NCBI GenBank assembly: GCA_004352715.1
Contig: SCFE01000101.1
Coordinates: 1,727,535 to 1,776,360, forward strand
Reading direction: 5' to 3'
DNA length: 48,826 nucleotides
Source: Hofstenia miamia
Taxonomy: Eukaryota > Xenacoelomorpha > Acoela
Both the position numbers and the translations under genes were made by a program. Below, in pieces: positions 10,412-20,800 of this stretch. Within the stretch, counting starts at the first letter, position 1. Every line of letters begins with the position of its first letter. The notes under the pieces are model-generated. The model was not told the origin of the DNA, did not search any database, and saw only the letters and a program-made list of their open reading frames with translations.

Positions 10412-11880
10412 TTGGTAAAGGAGGAAATTACTGAGATGGAAATAGTACATCACCAATGCCATGATAAAGTGTTAAGAAAGATCATTGCCAAGCTGAACAA
10501 TGACAACTATATACTCAGCCCCATTGCTAACTCATATTTTTGGCACTATAACTGGAAGCTTACTGATGCAGGCCTACTCTATACATTGAGCCAAAATAGT
10601 TGACTGGCAGTCCCTGAATACTTCCAAAGAGATCTAGTATGGAAGATTGACCAGAATGATCATTTAGGTATTATTAAGATTGAGTGAATGTTCAATGTGA
10701 GATATGTTACTATCAGCATCTGCTGCACAGGACATGATCAATAAGTGCACCACTTGTCTGTTGCAGGGAGCCAGACATTTTCCAGAGCAGTGACCTGAGT
10801 TGCACAGCAGAGCTGTGGAATGCACAAACAAAGTTGTACATGTGGACATTGAGAAACTCTCTCATGATGAGGAGGGGTACCAGTATCTCCTCATACTTAT
10901 CAACAATTTCACTAAGTACACTTGACTCATCCCCCTCAACAGCACCACCACCAAGGTTATTGGAGAGAAAATGGTCAAGGAATGGGTTCTCAAGTTTCAG
11001 CCTATGGAGCACCTAATTTCAGATCACAGTCCTTAATTCAAAAACCATCTCATGTAAACCTTGATGAAGGAGTTTGAAATACAACATGAATTTACCATTG
11101 CATACCATTTACAGTCCAACAGAGTTGTTGAACAACTTAATTGCACTGTTATCAAGTTAATCTAAGTTGCCCTTGCCTGAGCAGCCAGCAGGAACTGGAA
11201 ATGCGTCATTGAGGCAGTAGAGTATTTTTATAACACCATTGTACATACAACTACCAAGGTCAGCCCTTTTAAGGCCATGTTTGGCTGAGAGGTGAGTATG
11301 CCCCTTTCAATTATGTTTCCAGATTATAATGAACCTACATTAGAGAATTTTGTCAATCATATGCTACATGGATTTCAAGAGGTACATTTAACTATCTGTT
11401 GGAATAATAATCAATCTGTTATCTGTCAATGGCGGAATTTCAATTGCAAATTGTATGGTGAACCTCACAAGGTTGGGGACAAAGTTTTTGCATATTTTCC
11501 TTGCCAGGTCACTGATGCAAATCAAGTGCAAAAGCTTGCCACCAAGTGGCAGGGTCTATTCACCATTACAAAGATGTTAGATCACCACTGATATCTATTA
11601 AATAATGAGAGAGTCACCCACTTCCAACAACTCAAACAAACTGCTAAGGATATTAGTAATGTTGTCATTGGCCCTAGTAGCAAATTTTCACTTGTTGATG
11701 ACTGAGTGAATGAACTTGAGAATTATACTAACCTCACCAAGTGTGAGGAAGACGACCTCTCTGAGGTCAAGTGTGACACTAATCCCAGTAATAGTAGCAA
11801 CATTACTGCTACTTGTATTTTGCCTAGATGTAAAGTTAGGGACCAAGAGTATTTAGACCATTTAAATACTTAAGATTGGG
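10412..11880 (+). pseudogene. int: Integrase of element A with C-terminal DNA-binding region (broken)
   Basis: After RNase H comes an HHCC-type zinc region (about 10640-10790), with a one-base frame loss relative to copies B and C. The rve core follows (about 10835-11290), with HVDIEKL, FTKYT, ISDHSP and VVEQLN in the order of the DDE core. The 11292-11591 frame carries GDKVFAYFP and LATKWQGLFTITKML, the chromo-like/GPY-type C-terminal module. Stops at 11034, 11056, 11161, 11178 and 11286 break it. At 11286-11288 the codon is TGA where copy C has CAG and the family usually has Arg. The enzyme would insert element DNA into the genome. Confidence 0.85.
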
Positions 11881-13120
11881 AACTTAACAAATCTTTATGT
11901 TTAGGAAACTAAGCCATATCAGATGAAATGAACCAAAAATCAGCCACCCACAAGAAGATTAGTGAGGCAAAGACACAACACCCATGATGAACAAAGCCAA
12001 GATGACACCCCTCACCAAGCAGAGGAGAGCATATCCCACAAGAGAGGAAGGATGCAGGAGGACTTGAGTAGCAGACCACATGACTACTTGGGGCACCAAA
12101 TAGCCCCTCAGGAGTGTGATTCCTGTGACTACTTGGGGGCGCCAAATAGCCCTTTGGGAGTGGATCTTGGGTGACTACTTGGGGTGCCAAATAGCCCCTC
12201 AGGAATCTGAGGAGTCAAGTAAGTACAGAGTGCCTTTTGCTAACTTAAGCACTTACTTAAGTTCTAATATCCAAACACCTCACAGTGACTTGATAACCCC
12301 CTCTAGTCCTGGTCCTTCATCAAATGCTTCTACCAGTGTTCTGTCCAAGAGAAATGAGGAACAGCAACAAAAGATTTCTAAGGTAGGAGATGAAACATTA
12401 CATTTGTACTTTATGGCAACCCCAGTTAGTTTTGTGTGCAACAACTTGTTGGAAGAAACCAAGAACAAACTATGCTGGACTTACAAAACCAAAAACCTCA
12501 TGTGTGCAGTGGACGTTATCCCCTTTGTCATTGATGCAGAGCATATACCAAAGATCAATACTATCATATGCTACAACTCCAAAATGCATGAAGGATTAAA
12601 GAGACCCTATTGGCAGAGCACAGTCCACACTATGTTTGATGAAGACTTTAATAACCAGCCAAAGATAATGGAAAAAATCAAAATAGTGTACAGGCTAGTG
12701 AAGGTTGAGAACATTCATCTGGTGATGTTTGTCAAAGAAGAGTATCAAGATGAGATACCAGAGGATGTAGTCAACCTCCACTTCAGAATGGAGAATTTTA
12801 TGATCCTCTACACTCACTACTATTGTCCCACCAGCATGTACTAATTTGGTATCTTCTTAATAAATAACTAATCTATACCAAACTTCATGTGTAAGAAAAT
12901 ACCTACTCATCACCTTGCCATCAATACCAGGCTAATTATAGATGCTGCCACCCATTTGCAAATGCTGGAATTCATCTCTGCTAACTGGCCCAGTCTTGCC
13001 TTAGTTATGAGCATGCATGTTAGTTTTGCGTTCTCCCAAAGCACCACAACATTAGCAAAAATTGATGAGGTCTGGACTAACCTCAAGGCAGATAATAATC
13101 CAGAGTCTGTTTGGCCCCAC
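11881..13120 (+). pseudogene. Truncated post-integrase ORF of element A, function unknown
   Basis: After the integrase frame the element carries a further coding region (12116-12844 and 12887-13126 are the main open parts). It has a tandem-repeat start, a Ser/Pro linker (SSPGPSSNAS) and a folded-looking region with CAVDVIPFVIDAE, HTMFDEDFN, VKEEYQDEIPED and ISANWPSLALVMSMHVSFAF. The same blocks occur in element C, where the ORF continues for another 2 kb. Here it stops at 13120, where the sequence switches to the 167-bp module. It occupies the position of env in errantiviruses, but I see no signal peptide, transmembrane helix or cleavage site. I cannot assign a family. Confidence 0.7.
12081..12212 (+). 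repeat. Three tandem 45/46-bp units in the extra ORF
   Basis: Units start at 12081, 12126 and 12172, each beginning TGACTACTTGGGG and carrying CCAAATAGCCC. They encode repeats starting DYLG at the N-terminal side of the post-integrase ORF. Element C has its own short repeats around 21060-21170, built on GACAACTCTC, at the same place. This part of the ORF is therefore a variable-number repeat region. Confidence 0.85.
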
Positions 13121-13287
13121 AATTAATATCTGTAAGCTTGTCTTCAACCATTACTTAGTCTTAACCCTAAACCAATCATTCAATTTTTTCAGTTGCTCAA
13201 TTTCTGTTTTCCCATATTTCAAATAGAATTCATTATGAAAGAGTATATAACAGCATAAAAATAGGTTGGTACTTTTCATCAACATAC
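13121..13287 (+). repeat. 167-bp module flanking a gypsy LTR (copy 1)
   Basis: Nearly identical to the reverse complement of 43869-44035. It begins AATTAATATCTGTAAGC and ends GGTTGGTACTTTTCATCAAC followed by ATAC, directly before an LTR start. In both places an LTR of the same family begins at exactly the same base, so the module is the target-site flank of the insertion and not part of the element. Its last ~30 bp recur without any LTR at 16568-16600. Confidence 0.85.
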
Positions 13288-13897
13288 TGTAGAGTCACTT
13301 GGGGCCATTTATTTTATTTTATTGGCACTCTCATTAATCAATTCAGTGCTATTCTTATTATTAATTTAGTGATTTTTATTGATTTTTAGTATTTTGAACT
13401 TAGTTTTCAAATTTGTTATAATTATCCCCTTGATTAGAGTGACTATGTAAATTGCTCATTTAATTTGCAAGGCAATCAAGTGAATTTTGTAAACAGTAAA
13501 TATTTACCTTTTTCTCTGTATAAAATAGGGAACTCATTGTTGTCAAATAAATTTCGTTCTCACTGGAAAACATTTGCTTATTTTCTTATCCTATATTTCT
13601 AACCCTTTTTAGCATCATTGTTAGAATGATAAGTATCTGCTTGTAAGATCTGGTGATAATGTGGGAGGAACTCTGCTGTGCCTGGTTTGATAACTTGCTC
13701 CTTGACAGATGTGAGCCCATATTGTGGTTGCTTTAAGGCTTTGCATAGGTGTAGGGAATAAAAGAACTTTGTATTTGATTGATTTTACATGCACTTAACA
13801 ACACACTATGCAAATATAATATGCTGTTAGCATATGTGAATATGTGGTAACTACACATTGTTATATCTTATTACATGAGCTGAGATAACAAGAACAC
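13288..13897 (+). mobile_element. LTR of element B, 3' truncated
   Basis: Starts TGTAGAGTCACTTGGGG right after module plus ATAC, and follows the LTR consensus for ~610 of ~900 bp to AGAACAC at 13897. It then jumps into protease sequence. LTR and protease both contain AACAC at the joint, so this is a microhomology junction. The LTR includes a TATA box and polyadenylation signals. Confidence 0.88.
13519..13762 (+). promoter_or_regulatory. LTR promoter and polyadenylation signals
   Basis: TATAAAATAGGGAAC begins at 13519 and is conserved in the LTR of element C (minus strand, 17607-17599), supporting a real promoter. AATAAA occurs at 13546-13551 and again in GGGAATAAAAG at 13757-13762. The second is better placed downstream of a transcription start to serve as the poly(A) signal. 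Confidence 0.55.
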
Positions 13898-14940
13898 CTG
13901 TTGCAACATGCTTTGCTTAAAGAGTGAAAATTTATCTCTGTCTACAGTGTGCTTGTTGGACGCCTCAGGAAATACCATTTCACTGAAAGGTCAAGTAAAT
14001 GAACTAGAATTATGAATCTGCCAAGAATGTTTCCTAGTGAACCTCATTGTTGTAGATCTCAGGAAGCCACCTGGTGAAAGGACTCCTTTCAGGTTCATCC
14101 CAGCATATGATTACAAACTTCTTCCGAACATCAATGCTGATTGAAATGGGAAAGTAATTCTCCCCATCCTGGTGAAGGACAGATATCTGAAAAGGAAGTT
14201 GCCATCCATCAACTACATGATAAGATCTTGTCAGAGATTATTGCAAAAGTGAACAACGCAAATCATGCTATAAACAATATTGCTAAAATATACCTCCAGC
14301 ACTACCACTGGAAAGTTACTGAAGCTGGGCTTCTTATGCTCACAGTTGAAATAACCAGCTGGTGATTCCAGAATATTTTAAGAGGGATCTCATCTGGAAG
14401 ATCCACAAGTGTGGTCATCTAGGAATCATCCAGACTGAATGAACTTTTAATGCTCACTATATTACTATAAGGATATGAGCTACCATTCAGGATGTCATAG
14501 ACAAGTGTGAAGCATGCCTGCTACAGGGAGCTGGACATTTCCCAGAACAGAGAGCCAAGCTCCACAGTCAGGTTGCCAAATGAATGAACAAAGTAGTCCA
14601 TATGGACTTAGAGAAACTATTGAGAGATGAAGAAGGTTTTCAGTATCTTCTGGTCCTAATCAACCACTTCACAAAATATGTGAGGCTCATCCCACTCAAT
14701 AATACTACAGCCAAAGTAATCAGAGAAAATGTTGTAAAGGAGTGGATCTTCAAGTTTGGACCTATGGAAAGGTTAGTCTCTGACCATGGTCCTCAATTTG
14801 AAAATAATATGATGGTCACCCTCATGAAAGAATTGGAAATTGTGCATGACTTCACTGCCATGTATCATCCTCAATCAAACAGTGTCTTTGAACAATTCAA
14901 TCATGCTATCATCAAACTAATAAGAGTAGCTTTAGCCAAT
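13898..14940 (+). pseudogene. Element B: internally deleted pol fragment (protease tail joined to integrase)
   Basis: The first ~160 bp match the protease of element D (near 42119-41990). A deletion then joins it at about 14060 to the region after RNase H (matching 40600-40466), and it continues through the zinc region into the integrase core. The frame 14584-14943 has HMDLEKLLRDEEG, NHFTKYVRLIPL and VSDHGPQFENN (catalytic Asp). The Glu region reads NSVFEQFN. From 14396 onwards it is almost identical to element C, and for the first ~200 bp apparently identical. Stops include TGA at 14142. It ends at about 14940 in AT-rich DNA with no LTR. Confidence 0.85.
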
Positions 14941-15126
14941 TAATTGAACAATTTTATTAAAAATAATGTTAATTTAATGATCTGTAACAATGATTACAAT
15001 GAGAAAATGTAAGTAAATTAATATCTGCTTATTTTCCTGCCTAAGATAAGAATATTTAAATTTAATATCTTCACAAATTTCTTAGTGGCATGTTTTTTGC
15101 ATTTATTTATAATATTTATGCATAAC

Positions 15127-15454
15127 CAGGGTTCTAATGTTAAGAACTTGAACTCAAATAAGCTCACAAAACTCAATCAGAATAACTTGGAAGAGAAATC
15201 ATCAGAAGTTGAAAATCCACTTGAAAATAGCATAAAAATTAAATTTCTTTAAATATCAATTTTCTTACAAATCACAAAAAACTTTTTTTAGATTAAAATT
15301 ATTGTAAAATAAATGCTTCTTACCCTAAAAAACTCAGAATTAGAAAAAAACTTGATTGAACTCAGAATTTCATTTAAAAATTACTTGAACTCAAACTTGA
15401 AACATAAAAAGTCAAACTCTGCCCAAGTAACTTGAACTTCACTCAAAAACCCTG
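15127..15454. mobile_element. hAT-type MITE, 328 bp
   Basis: Ends CAGGGTTC... and ...AAACCCTG, flanked by 8-bp duplications TGCATAAC (15119-15126) and TGCATGAC (15455-15462), 7 of 8 identical. An 8-bp duplication with CAG-type termini is characteristic of hAT elements. The interior contains repeated CTTGAACT/AACTTGA words and no coding frame, so it is non-autonomous. Confidence 0.8.
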
Positions 15455-15504
15455 TGCATGACTATATAGATATAACATGCATATGGCATGCTCAGATGTT
15501 GTTA

Positions 15505-15645
15505 TTGTATTGGGCAAGACAGTCAAAGGGAAAAAATTCCATGGTGAATATTCTATTGGGTGAAAAGTCCTATGGACAGAAAATGCATTGTGCAAATAAT
15601 GCATTGGGTGAAATGTTCCATTGGGTGGAAAGTTCTTTGGATGAG
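15505..15645. repeat. Degenerate minisatellite, 15-17 bp units
   Basis: About eight or nine diverged units of the type ATTGGGTGAAAAGTCCT, the clearest at 15555, 15602 and 15619. The 74-codon plus-strand frame over it is a by-product of the repeat. Confidence 0.7.
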
Positions 15646-15976
15646 ATACATATAGACCTATATCTATATATCTATTAGTTTACATCTAATAGTTAATAAT
15701 TATTTTTCATTCCAGGTTGAAAAATGTAGTGATTTGAAATGTTTTTTTAGCAATGCAAAATTAGAGTGTGATAATTAGAATAACTATATGCAAGTTTTGT
15801 TTTATTCTTAGATTGATAACAATAATCTAAAAGGACTTTCAGCATACATTAGAGTTAAATTTTAAAATAAACTGCCATAACATGTTGTGCCTATTTGACA
15901 ATTAATTGTTGCTGTCATTTCACTAACAGTTATTAGCTTTTAGTGAAATAGATTTGTAATTTAGCATATCACCCAT

Positions 15977-16349
15977 CAGGGTTTGTGTGAGCTTGATAAA
16001 GTTGCTGTCAAGTCTTGTCTGTCAAAAGAAGTCTCAAATCTCAATCTCAGTTGAGACCAAGCTTATGTCTCATGTCATTTGGAATGAAATAATCATTGTT
16101 TAAGCCAATGTTTTTGAAGAAAGATTTTTTAATACAAAAAATTCAATTTAATTTAAATTTTTGAAATTAAATTGAGAAATCAATATTATATAGCTTTAAA
16201 TATCTTTGAAAAAATCTAGAATTAGGTCTTGAATACAGTTGATTTTTTTGAAATTTGTTACTTCTCATCTTGAGTATCATCTTGAATTGTAAAGTCTTGG
16301 GATTTGGTTTTGAGTCTCAAAAAAGTCTCATCTCATCTTGTAAACCCTG
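15977..16349. mobile_element. hAT-type MITE, 373 bp, perfect TSD
   Basis: Starts CAGGGTTTGTGTGAG and ends CTTGTAAACCCTG. The flanks TCACCCAT (15969-15976) and TCACCCAT (16350-16357) are identical 8-bp target duplications. The interior is rich in GTCTCA/CTCATCT words and has no transposase. It shares CAGGGTT termini with the MITE at 15127-15454, so both were probably mobilised by the same hAT transposase. Confidence 0.9.
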
Positions 16350-16590
16350 TCACCCATTGAAATTAGTGAAATTCGCTATTGCCATATTTTTATAGTTGGT
16401 ACTTTTTTCCATTCTATAAAATGTCAAATATTTCCAATTTCTCTCAGAATAGACATTTGCATTAATTTTTCTAACTGAAATGTGTCCATTAAATAACAAT
16501 TCTAGAGGATATGAGATAAATTTGGAATATTTGAGATTTTTAAGAATAAAGAAAAGTAGCAACTTATTATTTTTATGGTTGGTACTTTTT

Positions 16591-16938
16591 ATCAACATAC
16601 AAAATCTTGAAACTGACATAGCAAATCTTTTTGACCATATGAACAAAAATTTAGCATGAATGAGGTATACATATCAATCATATATAAAGGGAAATCAAAA
16701 TTTAGTCTTTAGCAGTTACTTATTGAGTTGTCATGTAGACTAAATTATAAAGCATTATACTTGATTTCATAGAGAAAACTCAGATAAATATTTTAATGTA
16801 CATATGAGAAAATTTTGACTGACACATCTAATGCTGTTGATGTTCATACATCATTCATGCTAATTTTTTATTCACATAGTCATAAAGATTTGCTGTGTCT
16901 ATCTCAAGTTTCCCTACATCAGTTTCAAGATTTTGTAT
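16591..16938. repeat. Inverted pair of the gypsy target repeat, including an uninterrupted site
   Basis: The plus-strand arm (about 16591-16672) reads ATCAACATACAAAATCTTGA and continues to TTTAGCATGAATGA. The minus-strand arm (16938 down to about 16846) starts ATACAAAATCTTGAAACTG and continues to ATTAGCATGAATGA. The right arm lies directly beyond the end of the LTR at 16939. The left arm shows the site without an insertion, with a single ATAC (16597-16600). Confidence 0.8.
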
Positions 16939-17840
16939 TGTAGAATCTCAGGGCCTGTCTAGCAGCTCAAGTGGTACAAAGGTTGTGAAGAATCACCATC
17001 ACCAAGAGTGGCACGTATTCTAACAAATTAAATGGAGATTGTTAGTTTGCCAACTTCACTGTAGAAAAAAGAACTGAAACCATTTCCAAGAAGGCATTCC
17101 AGCTAGTGACCAATTTTCATGGCATCACACCAAAGCCAAATCATAAGAAACCATCCACACTCACCCTAGTGCTAATTGTGTGTCTCAAGTTTAATTTCTA
17201 GCTCAATAACAAATTTATCTCAGTGTTCTTGTTATCTCAGCTCATGTAATAAGATATAATAATGTGTAGTTACCACATATTCACATATGCCAACAGCATA
17301 TTATATTTGCATAGTGTGTTGTTAAGTGCATGTATAATCAATCAAATATAAAGTTCTTTTATTCCCTATACCTATGCATAGCCTTAAAGCGACCACAATA
17401 TGGGCTCACATCTGTCAAGGAGCAAGTTATCACCCCAGGCACAGCAGAGTTCCTCCCACATTATCACCAGATCTTACAAGCAGATACTTATCATATTAAT
17501 AACAATGCTAAAAAGGGTTAGTAATATAGAATAAGAAGAGGAGAAAATGTTATCCAGTGAGAATGAAATTTATTTGACAATTGCAACAATGAGTTCCCTA
17601 TTTTATACAGAGAAAAAGGAAAATAATTACAGTTTACAAAATTCACTTAATTCCCTTACAAATTAAATGAGCAATTTACATGTACGCTTTAATCAAGGGG
17701 ACAATTATAACAAATTTGAAACCTAAGTTTGAAATACTAAAAATCAATAAAAAAATCACTAAATTAATAATGGGAATAGCACTGAATTGATTAATGAGAG
17801 TGCCAATAAAATAAAATAAAGGGCCCTGAGTGACTCTACA
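16939..17840 (-). mobile_element. 3' LTR of gypsy element C, full length (902 bp)
   Basis: On the minus strand it starts TGTAGAGTCACTCAGGG at 17840 and ends GAGATTCTACA at 16939. The end is confirmed by the 5' LTR of element A, which ends GATTCTACA before a primer site, and by the adjacent target duplication ATAC (16938-16935). The TATA box is at 17607-17599 (minus). A short G-rich run (AATGGGGCA) before the LTR may be the polypurine tract. An internal TTTTTTCTACA at 17060 is not the LTR end. Confidence 0.9.
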
Positions 17841-20800
17841 TGCCCCATTGCACAGTTAAATTTGCAGTAACAACTGGAATGTAGGACCGCACAACAAATT
17901 TTGGGCTTCTTCAACCATTTCTTTTGCCAGCATGTCATCCCAGGATGAAACCTCTGCATAACATGGTCCCCTAGTTACTTGCATGAGCAGCTCCCATTGT
18001 GTGATGGTTTCACTGTGTAGTCTGAAGTACTTTAGCTCTGGTAGCCTAGAACTGATGAGGCAATTACATCATAATACATATAATCTTCAAGTGAATGTAT
18101 CATAAAAACAATCATATAACCTGAGGCCCTTGAGGGCAATGAGGAGTGTCATTAGGGCATTGGTATCAGAGGTGTGGGTGTCCTTCATGCTGATTTTTGT
18201 GTCAGGGTAAAAGTGGAGGAAAACCTCCCATAATGATCCCATGTGTTTAGTGTGGTCAACAAAAAGAGAACAGTATTTGTTCACTTGCAGTAAAGTCATT
18301 TCTTCAGGATCATTGATGCAGAGATCTAACATTTCAATTATTTCAGTTATTGGCAAAATTACCAAAATAAAGCCAGTTTTTGTAAATTAGTTTGTCCACA
18401 TTAAGTCTCCTCCTGCCTGGAACAGAATTCCAACATGAGGATCTAGAGAATATATGGTTTGGTGGATTTTCTCTAGTTGGGTAGAGATGCGCTGCCCCTT
18501 CTGAAATATATCTTTTATAGTAAGTTTCCCATTGATGTAGACTTGTTCAGGATTTCCACCTTCTAACAATATATCCCGAGTTTCCTTGTACTCTTTTGTT
18601 TGTATTGCCCTGTTGACTTCAGCAGCAGTTGACACATAGTTAACATGATTGAAGAGATGGGTGTAACCTTCTTCCCTCAATGATGGACTCTCCAAGACAG
18701 CAAGATTAGCAGGGTCATCATACAAGGAGGTCAAATTTTCGGCGGAATTTTTTCTTTTTCTGCGGCGGAAAAAAACATGTTTTCAGCACGAAAAAGTTAA
18801 TTTTCGGCGGAAATGAATTACAGTTCAATATCACAGTTAGTTTACAAATCGGCATTGTATTTAATAAAAAGTAGCTTGCTAAGGGTTTCTTCCGTCATGT
18901 TGTTTCTATCTTCGAGGAAAGAGTTTAGAATAGAGATTTGTAGGCGAGCTGTGGTGCACTCTATGTCCAGAGCAAGTTGTTGCCCTGGTGATAGTAGGAG
19001 GACCAGTTCTTCTTTGGTAAGCATCTCAGTAAGACACAATTTCATAAGACCTAGTACATCATTGTCACTATTAGGCTCAACAACACTATCAACAATTGCT
19101 GGCTTGTTGGTGAACTCATCAAGAAGGTGTTCAATCATGAGGATTCTTTCTTTGTCAGTAAGGGACCAAGTGGGTGTAAGCTTCAGTGAGACTGTGACTC
19201 CAGAAAACTTCTCCAAGTTAACAGCTTTGATCAAGCCCCTAGTTGCTGGCAACACTTCTGTAGCTGATGAGGATAAGAGTTCTTCCTCACAATAAAATTG
19301 CTCAGGTGACTTCATGGTCTGTCCCAGGACAGTGATGGGGATGATTTCCCCATCTTTGGTTGCTTGTTGCTGAGTCTTTGTTAGCTGGCTATATCCACAC
19401 TCTGGATAGTTAAGGCACTCCAAGTTGAAAAAGATCTCAGTGTGTGTATGAATGCCATAGTGACCTACAAGCTCAAGGAACTGCTTAGTTGAGCCATGCT
19501 CACAGCACATGAGTCAGCTGGTGAACAGAGGCACATATTCAGAATTGAGTGACAGAAACTTGGTTTCAGCAGTGGCTCCCCACATATACTTTTTGAGCAT
19601 ATCTGAGAAGATATTTAAGTCTGAAAAGGCAACTCCTAAATGGTTCACAATCATTTGTGGTGGAAGATGACCAAGTGGGCTGTTAGATCTGATGAGGCGA
19701 GCATAGTACTTTTCAAAGCATTCCATGGCTTTCTTTGACTCTCCCTGGGGAAGTGGGCAGTGAGCATGAGTGTAGCAAAAAAAATTTTACCTTCTAAGCA
19801 GAGGGACCAATGGCAATCTTGTGAGGGCATTGTTTGGCGAGCTTTTCTTGAGTCAGCTTGTCCAAAGGCAACTGAATCTGAGGATCAACCATAAGAAAGG
19901 CGGCTAATATCCACATGGCTCCACATGATTGGATTGCCTGTCCAAATTTCTTGGAAAATAACTTTTCAGAGAGGTTCTGATGGTCCCACATATCATGTGA
20001 GAGACATAACTCAGCTAGGACTCTTTCAACTGAGCAATGGTACTGAGAGTTGGGGCTGCAAATATTAATTGTAGGCCATTCTGCTTCTGGATTACACTCT
20101 GCCTTAAGGTTTATCTAAACCTCATCAATTTCCTTTAGCATGGCTGTGCTCTGTAAAAAGGCAAAGCTTATGTGTAGGTCTGATACATAAGAGAGGTGGG
20201 GCAGATTGATATTAATCAACTCTAAGGTCTGAGCATGGATGTATGCATCTATAATCAAGGGAGTATCAACTGTGAGGCAGTGTGTGTGGATCTTCTTGCA
20301 CATGAGCAGTTCTGTATAAATGAGCTTGGTGGCCAAAATGATGTTAGTATTGTACACGCTAGTTGGCCTGTATGAACTGCTGTAGAGGACAGTGAAATTC
20401 TCCATGCAAAAGTGTAGGTTCTCAAATTCATCTGGGATGTTGTCTTGGTACTCCTCCTTTAAGAACATTATAAGGCGGATATTCTCAACTTTAGTGAGTC
20501 AGTATGCAATCTTGATTTTCTCTATGATCTTGGGGTGGGTTACCTCATTTACTCGAAAGAAATAAACAATTAACAGGTTGTTGAAATCAATGTTGACACA
20601 CTCAAATTTCTTAATCTTCTTTTTACTGTTTAGCAATTGGCACAGGTGGGACAGGTTGAAATCTTCATCAAACATAGTGTGCACTGTGCTTCACCAATAG
20701 AGTCATGCCATACCACCTTGCATCTTTGAATCATAACAAATAATAGTGTTAAATTTGGGCCTACGTTCTGCATCAATGATGAAAGGAATAACATCAACAG

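Noticed and set aside
10412-14365. A changed genetic code in which TGA encodes an amino acid
   Set aside because: TGA replaces different residues and alternates with TGG, CAA and CAG in sister copies, which fits CpG decay. SURF6 and the LINE use normal stops.
15505-15645. CRISPR-like array
   Set aside because: Units are contiguous and diverged with no unique spacers, and the genome is eukaryotic.
17041-17065. LTR end at TTTTTTCTACA (17060) followed by a TTGGCAAAC primer site
   Set aside because: Element A shows the true end 120 bp further on, directly before a tRNA-Trp site, and the ATAC duplication sits at 16938-16935.
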